Below are positions 30,257 through 39,018 of a stretch of 64,000 bases of DNA, in pieces. Where the stretch lies: assembly GCF_008271655.1 (NCBI RefSeq), contig NZ_VKKX01000022.1:186001-250000 (forward strand). The letters run 5' to 3'. The position numbers were made by a program, and so were the translations under genes. The notes under the pieces were generated by a model, which saw only the letters and a program-made list of their open reading frames with translations, was not told the DNA's origin and searched no databases. Within the stretch, counting starts at the first letter, position 1, and the number at the start of each line of letters is the position of its first letter. Source of the stretch: Gemmobacter caeruleus. GTDB lineage: Bacteria; Pseudomonadota; Alphaproteobacteria; Rhodobacterales; Rhodobacteraceae.

Positions 30257-30598
30257 TCAGATCAGGATCGGCGGCCCCCGCGCCCGGGGTTGTGGCGGGG
30301 CATGGCCGGCAGGCAAGGCGGGGACCGGCCGCGACAGCCGCTCCGCCCGCGCCTCGGGCCGGGCTGGTAACACCAGATCGGGCAGAATCGCCACGCCCGC
30401 CATCACGCAATCGGGGCACAGATGCACCATCGGCACCGGATTGCCCTCGGCATCCAGGGCGACCGTGGTCACGCCATAGCCCGAACAGATGACCAGCGTG
30501 CTGACCGCAACCGGCTGCGCCCGCGCCACCGCCATGCCAAAACTGCCGATCACCAGGATCAGCGTAAGCAGGACGGCGCGGAATGTCTTGCGGGTCAT
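30257..30598 (-). CDS. DUF2946-like small exported protein
   Basis: A 113-residue protein with an N-terminal membrane or signal segment (LLTLILVIGSFGMAVA) followed by TLVICSGYGVTTVALDAEGNPVPMVHLCPDCVM, where the spaced CSG and HLCPDC groups look metal-binding. This arrangement is found beside PCuAC genes in Rhodobacteraceae, so a role in periplasmic copper handling is inferred. The Pro/Arg-rich tail has no known function. It lies 35 nt upstream of the copper chaperone on the same strand. Confidence 0.75.
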   Translation of the reverse strand: MTRKTFRAVLLTLILVIGSFGMAVARAQPVAVSTLVICSGYGVTTVALDAEGNPVPMVHLCPDCVMAGVAILPDLVLPARPEARAERLSRPVPALPAGHAPPQPRARGPPILI

Positions 30599-30657
30599 GC
30601 CCCGCTTCTATCAGGCGGGCGGCGGGCTGCAACGCGCCATCGCGTCGCGGCAGATGC

Positions 30658-30680
30658 AAAAACCCCGCCGAGGCGGGGTT
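30658..30680 (-). terminator. rho-independent terminator of rpmB
   Basis: On the minus strand, AACCCCGCC and GGCGGGGTT form a stem of nine bases per arm (30661-30680) with a tiny loop, followed by a run of five T (30658-30662 as A on the plus strand). It begins 28 nt after the rpmB stop. The most convincing terminator in the window. Confidence 0.88.
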
Positions 30681-30708
30681 CGCAGCAGTCACGAAAGACC
30701 GGCAAGGA

Positions 30709-30996
30709 TCAGGCGGCAGCCTGGGCCTTGGCGATTTCTTTCTTGATCTTCAGCGCCTTGTCCGACAGCTCGTCGTCCTTGGCCTTGGCGAGGAAGGCAT
30801 CCAGCCCGCCACGGTGATCGACGGTGCGCAGCGCGGCGGCCGAGATGCGCAGCTTGAACGACTGGCCCAGAACGTCGGACATCAGGGTGACTTCGTTCAG
30901 GTTCGGCAGGAAGCGCCGTTTGGTCTTGTTGTTGGCGTGGCTGATGTTGTTGCCAACCATCGGGCCTTTACCGCTGAGTTCGCAGACGCGCGACAT
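30709..30996 (-). CDS. rpmB: 50S ribosomal protein L28
   Basis: A 95-residue protein with the family pattern [34 protein letters not shown], rich in basic residues, binding 23S rRNA in the large subunit. The two zinc-coordinating CxxC pairs of some L28 proteins are absent, the normal alphaproteobacterial form. Read alone, followed by a strong terminator and not paired with rpmG. Confidence 0.97.
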   Translation of the reverse strand: MSRVCELSGKGPMVGNNISHANNKTKRRFLPNLNEVTLMSDVLGQSFKLRISAAALRTVDHRGGLDAFLAKAKDDELSDKALKIKKEIAKAQAAA

Positions 30997-31097
30997 GTTG
31001 TATTCCTTGTCTTTCGGACCCTTGCCCTGCGGCGGCAGCCCGGAGTAACAGCCATGGACCCCGCCCGAAGGCTGGTTCCGAATTCCATCGGGGCCAT

Positions 31098-32204
31098 TTA
31101 GGCGGAAACGGATGCGCCGTCAAGCGATTCACCACCGCCCGCGCCCGCCGCCGCGATGCGCCGTTCCAGCGCGATCAGACTGTCCTTGCGCCACAGCCCG
31201 CCGCCATAACCGGTCAACGCCCCGTCAGCCCCGATCACCCGGTGGCAGGGCACCAGAATCGCCAGCGGATTGGCCCCGTTGGCCGCGGCCACCGCGCGCA
31301 CCGCCTCGGGGCGGCCCAGCCCGGCGGCCAGCCGGCCATAGGTCGTCGTCGCCCCCACCGGCAGGCGGCGCAACGCCGCCCAGACCTCTTTCTGAAACGG
31401 CGTGCCCAGCGGCGCAAGCGGCAGCGCAAAATCGGCGCACTCGCCCGCGAAATAGCGCGCAAGCGCGGTCTCCAGCCGATCGGTCATGGCGGTGCGCCCC
31501 AGCCCGATCCGCCCCTTTGCCGCCCGCGACAGCGCCCGCATCTCGCGCGGCAGCGCCTTGCGGCCCGCGAATTCCAGCAGGAACACCGCGCGGTCGTCGC
31601 AGACCGTGATCATGTCGCCCAGCGGCGTGGTCAGAAAGGCGGTGCGCAGGCTGGCCGGCCCGCCCAATGCGGCGGGCGGGTGGCCGGTCAGCCGCTGAAA
31701 CGCCGCACGAAAGCCCGACCCGCTGTCAAACCCCGCCTCCAGCTGCGCCGCGATCACCGCGCCGCCCTGCTCCAGATGGCGCGCCCCCTGCGCCAGCCGG
31801 GCCTGCCGCGCCAGTTCCAGAAAGGTCGCGCCGAATTGCCGCCGGAAGGCACGCCGCAGGGTCGAGGGGTCGTGCCCGCGCGCCACCAGATCGGCCTCGC
31901 TCCAGCGCCGCCCCGGATCGTCGCGCAGCGCCTCCAGCAAGGCGGCATGGGCCGGCGCCACCTCGCCAAGCGGATTGCAGCGCCGGCAGGGGCGGCAACC
32001 CTCGGCCAGACAGGCCGCTACCGTGGCGTGAAACCGGCAATTGCGCCGCAGGGGTTTGGGCGCCGGGCAGGAAAGCCGGCAGAAGATGCGGGTAGAGCGG
32101 ACAGCCACAAAGACCCGCCCGTCATAGGCGGCCTCGCGCGACAGCAATGCTGCGTAAAGCCCGTCATCATCGGGCAGGGTCCGGGACCAGAGATCGTTTT
32201 CCAT
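31098..32204 (-). CDS. ada: bifunctional Ada methyltransferase and regulator
   Basis: Adaptive-response protein of 368 residues. The N-terminal Zn domain has Cys42 and Cys46 (FCRLSC, equivalent to the methyl-accepting Cys38 of E. coli Ada) and CRPCRRC. An AraC-type helix-turn-helix region follows (about residues 95-175), then the O6-methylguanine transferase domain with Cys320 in PCHRV. It repairs alkylated DNA and, once methylated, activates its own gene. No alkB or alkA lies adjacent. Confidence 0.94.
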   Translation of the reverse strand: MENDLWSRTLPDDDGLYAALLSREAAYDGRVFVAVRSTRIFCRLSCPAPKPLRRNCRFHATVAACLAEGCRPCRRCNPLGEVAPAHAALLEALRDDPGRRWSEADLVARGHDPSTLRRAFRRQFGATFLELARQARLAQGARHLEQGGAVIAAQLEAGFDSGSGFRAAFQRLTGHPPAALGGPASLRTAFLTTPLGDMITVCDDRAVFLLEFAGRKALPREMRALSRAAKGRIGLGRTAMTDRLETALARYFAGECADFALPLAPLGTPFQKEVWAALRRLPVGATTTYGRLAAGLGRPEAVRAVAAANGANPLAILVPCHRVIGADGALTGYGGGLWRKDSLIALERRIAAAGAGGGESLDGASVSA

Positions 32205-32263
32205 GCGGCCAGCCTAGCCGATTCGCGGCCGCCCCGACGCCGAATTTCGGGCGCCGCTTGCGC

Positions 32264-33238
32264 CTAGCGGCCCAGATGCGCCAGCAATTCCGCCGCGGCC
32301 TCGTCTGGGGTGCGGGCGCCCTGCCCCACCTCGGCGCCCAGATGCGCCATCAGCCCGCGCAGGGGTTCGCGGGTCAGGCGGGCCAGCAGGCTCTGGCGCA
32401 CCTCCTCCTCGAACCAGTGGCGCGCCTGTTCGGTGCGCCGCCGCGCCCAATGCCCCTCGGCCCGGCGCCATTCGACAAGGGCGCGCATCTCGTCCCAGGC
32501 CTGTGCCAGCCCGTTCTCCTCCAGCGCGGAAACCGCCAGGGCCTTGGGAAAGCCGTCGGGGTCTTGCGGTCGGCGCCGCAACAGCCGCAGGGCGCCGGCA
32601 TAATCGGCCTGGGTGCGCAACGCGGCCGGTTTCAGATCGCCATCCGCCTTGTTCACCAGAATGAGGTCGGCCATCTCCATGATGCCGCGCTTGACCCCCT
32701 GCAATTCGTCGCCCCCCGCCGGGGCCAGCAACAGCAGGAACAGGTCGCACATCTCGGCCACCATGGTTTCCGACTGGCCCACGCCCACCGTCTCGATCAG
32801 CACCACGTCAAAGCCCGCCGCCTCGCATAGCGCCACGGCCTCGCGCGTGCGGCGCGCGACGCCGCCCAGATGGGTCTGGCTGGGCGAGGGCCGGATGAAG
32901 GCCATCGGATCGCGGCTCAGCCGCTCCATCCGGGTCTTGTCCCCCAGGATAGACCCGCCCGACCGCGCCGAGGACGGATCGACCGCCAGCACCGCGACCC
33001 GCAACCCCTGCGCGGTCAGGAAACAGCCAAACGCCTCGATGAAGGTCGATTTCCCCACCCCCGGCGTGCCCGACAACCCGATGCGCAGCGCCTGCCGCCC
33101 GGCCTGCGCCACCTCGGCCACCAGGGCGCGGGCCTGATCGCGATGATCCTCGCGCGCGCTTTCGACCAGGGTGATGGCGCGGGCCAGCGCACGGCGGTCT
33201 CCGGCGATCACGGATTGTGCAAGGGGTGAAACATCCAT
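32264..33238 (-). CDS. meaB: methylmalonyl-CoA mutase-associated GTPase
   Basis: G3E-family GTPase of 324 residues that protects and loads cobalamin-dependent methylmalonyl-CoA mutase. Walker A GLSGTPGVGKST, the Mg-binding DPSSARSGGSILGDKTRM, and NKADGD are visible. The start at 33238 has GGAG upstream; an in-frame ATG at 33274 would add residues not found in homologues. The mutase itself is not in this window. Note the cobalamin salvage genes 7 kb downstream. Confidence 0.94.
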   Translation of the reverse strand: MDVSPLAQSVIAGDRRALARAITLVESAREDHRDQARALVAEVAQAGRQALRIGLSGTPGVGKSTFIEAFGCFLTAQGLRVAVLAVDPSSARSGGSILGDKTRMERLSRDPMAFIRPSPSQTHLGGVARRTREAVALCEAAGFDVVLIETVGVGQSETMVAEMCDLFLLLLAPAGGDELQGVKRGIMEMADLILVNKADGDLKPAALRTQADYAGALRLLRRRPQDPDGFPKALAVSALEENGLAQAWDEMRALVEWRRAEGHWARRRTEQARHWFEEEVRQSLLARLTREPLRGLMAHLGAEVGQGARTPDEAAAELLAHLGR

Positions 33239-33388
33239 CAGGCAACTCCGGCGGTTCTGGGCGGTCTGGGTCACGGCTTCGGCAGAATGGGGCCTATTTC
33301 GCCCCTTGCGGGCTGTAATGCCCGACCGGGGCGCTATATTCCAGTGTCCAGAGGCGGCCCGGGGTCGCCACGGTGAACGGAGTGACAG

Positions 33389-34102
33389 ATGCGTTTCAGA
33401 ATTCTGGCAGTTGCGGCGGTGATGGCGGGCGGCCTGGCAGGCACCGCTTTCGCCGAACAGGCGCGGTTCGATTTCGTGCTGAAGGGCATCAAGGCCGGCA
33501 GCCTCAGCTGGTCCGGCACGGGCGAACCCGGCGGCAGCTACAGCGTTGAGGGCACGCTGAAGACCTCGGGCCTTGCGGCGCTCCTGAAAAAGGTGCGCTA
33601 CGATGCCGCGGCCAGCGGCAGCCTGACCGCCAAGGGCAGCTATCTCGCCGCGCGCTACAGCGAGGACGCGAATACCGGCAAGCGGCAGTCGCGCTCCTCG
33701 ATGACCTGGTCCAAGGGCGTGCCCACGGTGCAGGACAGCAGCGAACGCAAGGCAAAACCCTGGGATATCGATCCGGCCAGCCAGAAGGGCACGGTCGATC
33801 CGCTGACCGCGATGTTCGCCACGCTGCGCGACGTGGCGCCCGGGCAGGAATGCAAGGTCAATCTCAACATGTTCGACGGGCGCCGCGCCTCGAAACTCAC
33901 CCTTGGCGCACCGACGGCCCAGGGCGACAAGGTGGTCTGCGCCGGTGAATACCGCCGCGTCGCCGGCTTTTCACCCGATGACATGGCCGAAAAGACCCGC
34001 TTTCCCTTCACATTGACCTATGCCCCCGCCGGCGACAGGATGCAGGTGGTTGAGGTCGCGATGGATACGCTTTACGGCAAGGCGCGACTGGTCAGGGAAT
34101 GA
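33389..34102 (+). CDS. DUF3108 periplasmic protein
   Basis: A 237-residue protein with a signal peptide (MRFRILAVAAVMAGGLAGTAFA) and a beta-rich body: FDFVLKGIKAGSLSWSGT, SYSVEGTLKTSGLAALL and a final RMQVVEVAMDTLYGKARLV, the DUF3108 pattern. Function unknown; related proteins sit in the periplasm or outer membrane. GGAG precedes the start. Its stop overlaps an in-frame ATG of the tiny next gene. Confidence 0.82.
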   Translation: MRFRILAVAAVMAGGLAGTAFAEQARFDFVLKGIKAGSLSWSGTGEPGGSYSVEGTLKTSGLAALLKKVRYDAAASGSLTAKGSYLAARYSEDANTGKRQSRSSMTWSKGVPTVQDSSERKAKPWDIDPASQKGTVDPLTAMFATLRDVAPGQECKVNLNMFDGRRASKLTLGAPTAQGDKVVCAGEYRRVAGFSPDDMAEKTRFPFTLTYAPAGDRMQVVEVAMDTLYGKARLVRE

Positions 34103-34104
34103 AC

Positions 34105-34272
34105 ATGGATTACAGCAAGTCAGGCAGCAGCGCGGGCGGCAAGAAGGCCCCCACGCGGCATCAGGAACACAATCAGAAGGGCGGCAAGAAAAACCCCTTC
34201 GGATCGAAAGACGACAAGGCCGCGCTGCTCGCGCGGATGAAGGCCGCGTCCGAAGCCAAGAAACAGGACTGA
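34105..34272 (+). CDS. 55-residue basic protein of unknown function
   Basis: A very small, charged protein (MDYSKSGSSAGGKKAPTRH at the start, KKNPFGSKDDKAALLARMKA further on, ending AKKQD). It has no cysteine and no hydrophobic stretch, and its second half looks helical. An in-frame ATG at 34099 overlaps the DUF3108 stop as ATGA and would add two residues. Coding is supported by continuous third-base GC bias and by the tight coupling to DUF3108. I do not recognise a family. Confidence 0.6.
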   Translation: MDYSKSGSSAGGKKAPTRHQEHNQKGGKKNPFGSKDDKAALLARMKAASEAKKQD

Positions 34273-34279
34273 CGCCCCC

Positions 34280-34337
34280 CTTCATCTGTTCAAAAATATC
34301 CTGCGGGGAGGTCCGGAGGGGTGCAAAACCCCTCCGG
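34280..34337 (-). repeat. 58-bp intergenic hairpin element, copy 2
   Basis: Reverse-oriented copy, identical over all 58 bases to the copy at 55831. Its stem spans 34313-34337 with loop GCAAA on this strand. It lies between the convergent small gene (stop 34272) and the 5'-nucleotidase gene (stop 34377), and a further small palindrome GCCCCGC-A-GCGGGGC sits at 34346-34360. A terminator role is plausible in this position. Confidence 0.85.
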
Positions 34338-34376
34338 CGCTGACCGCCCCGCAGCGGGGCCGGGGTGGTGCCTGTG

Positions 34377-35948
34377 TCACTTCACCGTGACGCGGCCATC
34401 GGTATAGGGCTTGTAGGCCCCGCCCTTGGCCAGGAATTCGGCCGTCACATCCGCCAGATCGGGGCCGAAATCATAGGCATCGGCCGCGGTGGTGAACATC
34501 TTGAACCCGTCGCCACCGCCGCGGACATAGTTGTTCGACACGACAAGATAGTCCTTCGCCGGGTCCAATGCGGCAAAGCCGTCCCCTTCGGCCACCATCA
34601 CATCGCTGACGCGGCTGCCGGCGGGTTGCGCCGGATCGACGGTGTATTTCATCCCCGCCACCTGAAGGAACCGCCCGGCCTTTTCCTCATATTGCGAGGC
34701 GCCGTTTTCCAGCGCGTCCTTCAGCACCGCGCCCGGCACCTTGAAGGTCGAAAGCGTGTTCTGGAAGGGCAGCACCGTCAGCACCTCGCCCATGGTCACC
34801 GGACCTGCGTCGATCGAGGCGCGCAGCCCGCCGGAATTGGCCAGCGCGATGGTCACGCCCTGATCCTTTACCCGGTCCAGCATCGCGTCGGCCACCAGAT
34901 TGCCCATGGAACATTCCACCTGGCGGCAGATGTCGCGATTGCCCTCGATCGCCTCGGCGCTTTCGGCGACGACCTTGTTGCGGATCTCCTCCAGCGGCTT
35001 GCCCAGTTCGGCGATGCGCGCCACGGTCGGCGCGTCCTCGGCGACCTTCGCATCCATGATCAGCGGCTCGCCCTTGGCCTCGGTGATCTCGCCCGCGTCG
35101 TTGAAGGTCAGGTTCAGCTCGCCCAGGAACTTGCCATAGGCATAGGCCTGCACGATGGCGGTATTGTTCACCATGGTCGGATAGGGCCCGGCGGCGTCTT
35201 CGCTGACATTGGACAGATAGGTATTGTCATGCCCGCCCACGATGACATCGACCCCGGTCGTGCCGGCGGCCACCGCCTGATCGACCAGATAGCCCGAATG
35301 GCTCAGCACGATGATCTTGTTCACGCCCTCGGCGGTCAGCTTGTCCACCTCGCCCTGCACCGCCTGCACCGGATCGGTAAAGATCACGTTCTTGCCGGGG
35401 CTGGCCAGTTCGTCGGTATCCTGCGGGGTGAGGCCGATCAGGCCCAGCTTTTCGCCGCCGCGTTCGATCACGGTGGATTTCAGGATCTTGTCCTTGAGCA
35501 GCGGTTCCATCGAGATATCGGCATTCGACATCAGCACCGGAAAGCCCACGGCCTCCACAAAGCCCTTCAGCACCTCGGGGCCGTCATCGAATTCGTGGTT
35601 GCCCACCGTCATCGCGTCATAGCCAAGCTTGTTCATGAACTCGGCCGTCATCTTGCCCTTGTAATAGGTATAGAACAGCGTGCCCTGAAACTGGTCGCCG
35701 CCATCGACCAGGATCGTGTTGTTCGACCGCGCCCGCGCCTCGGCCAGCGCCGTCACCAGGCGGGCCGATCCGCCAAAGCATTCGCCGGCAGTATTATCCT
35801 CGGCCGGACAGGTGGAATCGTATTTGCTGATCGGCTCATAGCGGTCATGGAAATCGTTGGTATGCAGCAGGGTCAGCGAATAATCGGCATGGGCCATGCC
35901 GGCCCCGAGGGCCAGGGTCGCGGCGGTCAGAAGCAAACGCGCGGTCAT
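34377..35948 (-). CDS. 5'-nucleotidase / metallophosphoesterase, periplasmic
   Basis: Exported 523-residue enzyme of the UshA class. A signal peptide (MTARLLLTAATLALGAGMAHA) precedes the metallophosphoesterase domain: LLHTNDFHDRYEP, LVDGGDQFQGT, VGNHEFDDG, SHSGYLVDQAVAAG and GGHDNTYL provide the two-metal site. The C-terminal 5'-nucleotidase domain with NSGGLRASIDAG and NNYVRGGGDGFKMF binds the nucleoside. It releases phosphate and nucleosides from extracellular nucleotides, which the BMP importer near the right edge might take up. GGGAG precedes the start. Confidence 0.92.
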   Translation of the reverse strand: MTARLLLTAATLALGAGMAHADYSLTLLHTNDFHDRYEPISKYDSTCPAEDNTAGECFGGSARLVTALAEARARSNNTILVDGGDQFQGTLFYTYYKGKMTAEFMNKLGYDAMTVGNHEFDDGPEVLKGFVEAVGFPVLMSNADISMEPLLKDKILKSTVIERGGEKLGLIGLTPQDTDELASPGKNVIFTDPVQAVQGEVDKLTAEGVNKIIVLSHSGYLVDQAVAAGTTGVDVIVGGHDNTYLSNVSEDAAGPYPTMVNNTAIVQAYAYGKFLGELNLTFNDAGEITEAKGEPLIMDAKVAEDAPTVARIAELGKPLEEIRNKVVAESAEAIEGNRDICRQVECSMGNLVADAMLDRVKDQGVTIALANSGGLRASIDAGPVTMGEVLTVLPFQNTLSTFKVPGAVLKDALENGASQYEEKAGRFLQVAGMKYTVDPAQPAGSRVSDVMVAEGDGFAALDPAKDYLVVSNNYVRGGGDGFKMFTTAADAYDFGPDLADVTAEFLAKGGAYKPYTDGRVTVK

Positions 35949-36120
35949 CGGAAACTCCCTTGTTGGTTGATCGGTCCAGACTGTGACCGAAGCGGGGGGC
36001 TGTCAAAGGTTGATGGGCGCAAGCTGCAAGACTGACGTAACGACGCCGTGACCATCGGCATTTTTCCGCCGCGCGCGCCGAAGGATTGACCTTCGGGCTT
36101 GAGTGCGGCAATACCGCCAC

Positions 36121-36459
36121 ATGCTGATCTACAAGATCCTCCGCCGCCCCGAATGGGATGCGTTCCGTGCTGCCGGGCAGACGCGGGGGGCGCCTGTCGA
36201 TCTGGCCGACGGGTTCATCCATTTCTCGACCGCCGCGCAGGTGGCGGAAACCGCCGCCAAATGGTTCGCCGATCAAAGCGATCTGGTGCTGGTGGCCGTG
36301 CGTTCCGGCGCGCTTGGCGCGGATCTGAAATGGGAACCCTCGCGCGGGGGGGCGCTGTTTCCGCATCTCTATCGTCCGCTGCGGCTGGAGGATGTGGTGT
36401 GGGACAAGTCGCTGCCGCTGGGGATCTCCGGCCATATCTTCCCGGAAGGTGTCATTTGA
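36121..36459 (+). CDS. DUF952 family protein
   Basis: A 112-residue cytoplasmic protein of the DUF952 type: [39 protein letters not shown] and [19 protein letters not shown] are family marks. It resembles a tRNA 2'-phosphotransferase-like or ADP-ribosyl-transferase-like fold, but its activity is unknown. The ATG at 36121 is preferred; a GTG 18 nt upstream is in frame. Its stop overlaps the TTG start of pyrD, so the pair is coupled. Confidence 0.85.
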   Translation: MLIYKILRRPEWDAFRAAGQTRGAPVDLADGFIHFSTAAQVAETAAKWFADQSDLVLVAVRSGALGADLKWEPSRGGALFPHLYRPLRLEDVVWDKSLPLGISGHIFPEGVI

Positions 36460-37517
36460 GCCTGCCTGAAAAAATCGGGCTCTGGGCCCTGCATCGCTGC
36501 GACCCCGAACGCGCGCATGGCCTGTCGCTGACCGCGCTGCGCGCGGGGCTGGTGCCGCTGCCGGGGCCGGTCACCTCGGCCCGGCTGGAAACGCGGCTGG
36601 CGGGGATGGTGCTGCCCAACCCGGTCGGGCTGGCGGCGGGCTATGACAAGAACGCGGTCGCGCTGGCGCCGCTGATGCGGTCGGGCTTCGGCTTTCTGGA
36701 GGTGGGGGCCGCCACGCCGCGCCCGCAGCCGGGCAACCCGCAGCCGCGCCTGTTCCGCCTGACCGACGACCGCGCCGTGATCAACCGCTTTGGCTTCAAC
36801 AATGACGGGGCCTGCCCGATTTCGGCGCGGCTGGCGCTGCGCCCGCGCGGGGCGGTGCCGGTGGGCCTCAATCTGGGCGCCAACAAGGACAGCGCCGACC
36901 GCGCCGCCGATTTCGCCGAGGTGCTGGCGACCTGCGGGCCGCATATCGACTTTGCCACCGTCAATGTCAGCTCGCCCAATACCGAAAAGCTGCGCGAGCT
37001 TCAGGGCCGCGCCGCGCTGTCGGCCCTGCTGGCCGGCGTGATGGAGGTGCGCGCCGGCTTGGAACGTCCGGTGCCGGTCTTTCTCAAGATCGCGCCCGAC
37101 CTTTCCCCCGAGGAAATCGCGGATGTGGCCGAGGTCGGCCTGTCCTCGGGGATTGACGGCATCATCGCCACCAATACCACGCTGTCGCGCGAAGGTCTGA
37201 AATCTGAACATCGCGCGCAGGCGGGCGGGCTTTCAGGCGCGCCGTTGTTCGAAAAATCCACCCGCGTTCTGGCGCAACTGTCGCGGCTGACCGAAGGCCG
37301 GCTGCCGCTGATCGGGGTGGGTGGCATTTCCACCCCCGAACAGGCCTGGGAAAAGATCCGCGCCGGCGCAACGGCGGTGCAGGTCTATACCGCGATGGTC
37401 TATGAGGGGATCTCGCTGGCCGCACGCCTGGCGCGGGGGCTGGAGGCGATTGCCGCGCGCGAGGGCTTTGCCCATGTCGCCGACGCCACCGGCACCGGGC
37501 GCGACCGCTGGCTATGA
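36456..37517 (+). CDS. pyrD: dihydroorotate dehydrogenase (quinone), class 2
   Basis: Membrane-associated FMN enzyme of pyrimidine synthesis, 353 residues. The start is a TTG at 36456 overlapping the DUF952 stop (TTGA) with GGAAGG upstream; the first residues [22 protein letters not shown] form the class 2 membrane-docking helix, so the start is well supported. [10 protein letters not shown], the catalytic Ser in [14 protein letters not shown], and [20 protein letters not shown] for FMN are present. Confidence 0.95.
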   Translation: MSLPEKIGLWALHRCDPERAHGLSLTALRAGLVPLPGPVTSARLETRLAGMVLPNPVGLAAGYDKNAVALAPLMRSGFGFLEVGAATPRPQPGNPQPRLFRLTDDRAVINRFGFNNDGACPISARLALRPRGAVPVGLNLGANKDSADRAADFAEVLATCGPHIDFATVNVSSPNTEKLRELQGRAALSALLAGVMEVRAGLERPVPVFLKIAPDLSPEEIADVAEVGLSSGIDGIIATNTTLSREGLKSEHRAQAGGLSGAPLFEKSTRVLAQLSRLTEGRLPLIGVGGISTPEQAWEKIRAGATAVQVYTAMVYEGISLAARLARGLEAIAAREGFAHVADATGTGRDRWL

Positions 37518-37521
37518 CCCG

Positions 37522-38076
37522 TCAGGCGTGACCTGCCGCCGACGACAGCAAGAGCGGGTCGATCCCCATTGCCCGCAGCGCGGCCGACCATTTGCCGCCA
37601 TCATCGCGGCCAAAGATCAGCCCTTCGGGCGGGGTCGCGGTCAACCAGTCATTGCGCGCGATCTCACCCTCCAACTGGCCCGGCCCCCAACCGGAATAGC
37701 CCATGGCAAGCAGCGCCTCGCGCGGGCCGCCGCCGCGGGCCAGTTCCTCCAGGATGTCGCGGGTCGCAGTCATGGCCAGATCGTCGGTCACCGCCATGGT
37801 GCCCGCCGCCGCCCGGTAATCCGCCGAATGCAGCACAAAGCCCCGGCCACGTTCCACCGGGCCGCCGAACTGCACCCGGATATCGCGCCCCGCCTTGTCG
37901 GTCGCGATCTCCAGATGATCGAGCAGCCCCGCGAAGGACAGGTCGCGCGAAGGCTTGTTCAGGATCAGCCCCATCGCCCCGTCCGGCCCATGGGCGCAGA
38001 TCAGGATCACGCTGCGTTCAAAGCGCGGGTCGCCCATGCCGGGCATCGCGATGAGAATCGAGCCGCTCAGGTCCAT
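37522..38076 (-). CDS. YqgE/AlgH family protein
   Basis: A 184-residue protein of the UPF0301 family: LSGSILIAMPGMGDPRFERSVILICAH at the N-terminus, GLILNKPS, VQFGGPVE and GYSGWGPGQLEGEIARNDWL. Function unsettled; related genes have been linked to alginate regulation and to ribosome or YqgF partners. GGAGG precedes the start. It ends 4 nt from the pyrD stop and diverges from the DsbD-like gene at 38212. Confidence 0.9.
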   Translation of the reverse strand: MDLSGSILIAMPGMGDPRFERSVILICAHGPDGAMGLILNKPSRDLSFAGLLDHLEIATDKAGRDIRVQFGGPVERGRGFVLHSADYRAAAGTMAVTDDLAMTATRDILEELARGGGPREALLAMGYSGWGPGQLEGEIARNDWLTATPPEGLIFGRDDGGKWSAALRAMGIDPLLLSSAAGHA

Positions 38077-38211
38077 GCGTCGCCTCCTGTTCCAGATATG
38101 GCTTGCGCGGCGCCCAGTCTCAAGGGGCCGTCGCGCCACAGGGGGCGGGCAATGGCGCGCTCTCGCCGGAAAGTGATTTCCCCTTGGCACGCGGCTGCCT
38201 ATTTTCAAGTC

Positions 38212-39018
38212 ATGCTGAGAATGACCGCCCTTTGCCTCTTGCCGCTCATGTCGGCCGCCCCCGCGCTTCAGGCGCAGGGTCTGCGGCAGGAAGACGTGCT
38301 GCGCGCCGAACTGCGCCCCGGCTGGCGCGAAGCCGACGGGCGCCAGATCGCCGCGCTGCATCTGCAACTGGCCCCGCATTGGAAGACCTATTGGCGCAGC
38401 CCCGGCGATGCCGGCCTGCCGCCCGACTTCGATTGGTCGGGTTCGTCCAATGTCGCTGCGGTGAAACTGCATTGGCCGCAGCCCAGATTGTTCGATTTTC
38501 AGGGGATGCAGACCATCGGCTATACCGAGGATGTGGTGATCCCGGTCGAGGTCACCCCCGCCGATCTTTCGCGCGCGGTGGATCTGCACGCGCTTGTGGC
38601 GCTTGGGGTCTGCAACGATGTCTGCATGCCGGCGGAACTGCGGCTGGAGGCGGATCTGCCGATGCCCGGCGCGCCCGACCCGCTGATCCGCGCCGCGCTG
38701 GCCGATCAGCCCCTGACCGCCGAGGCCGCGGGCCTGCGCGCCCTGCGCTGCGAGGTGGCGCCGATTTCCGACGGGTTGCGCGTCACCGCCCGCATGGAGC
38801 TTCCGCCCGGACAGGGCGCCGAAACCGTGGTGATGGAACCCGAACACCGGGTCTGGGTCTCCGATGCGATCATCGCGCGCGAGGGCGACCGGCTGACCGC
38901 CACCGCCGATCTGGTGCCGCCCAAGGGCCAGCCCTTCGATCTGCGCCCCGAAACCCTGCGCCTGACCGTGCTGAGCGAGGGCCGCGCGGTCGAGGTGACC
39001 GGCTGCCCCGAGGGCTAG
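38212..39018 (+). CDS. orphan DsbD N-terminal domain protein (ScsB-like), periplasmic
   Basis: A 268-residue exported protein (signal MLRMTALCLLPLMSAAPALQAQG) that matches only the N-terminal, beta-sandwich part of DsbD/ScsB. It has an LAPHWKTYWRSPGDAGLPPDFDWSGS region and a redox Cys134-x3-Cys138 pair in LGVCNDVCMPAEL. The eight-helix transmembrane and thioredoxin domains are missing, and the gene ends in a clean stop that overlaps the coaBC stop by 4 nt. It may exchange thiols with a separate membrane partner. Confidence 0.82.
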   Translation: MLRMTALCLLPLMSAAPALQAQGLRQEDVLRAELRPGWREADGRQIAALHLQLAPHWKTYWRSPGDAGLPPDFDWSGSSNVAAVKLHWPQPRLFDFQGMQTIGYTEDVVIPVEVTPADLSRAVDLHALVALGVCNDVCMPAELRLEADLPMPGAPDPLIRAALADQPLTAEAAGLRALRCEVAPISDGLRVTARMELPPGQGAETVVMEPEHRVWVSDAIIAREGDRLTATADLVPPKGQPFDLRPETLRLTVLSEGRAVEVTGCPEG

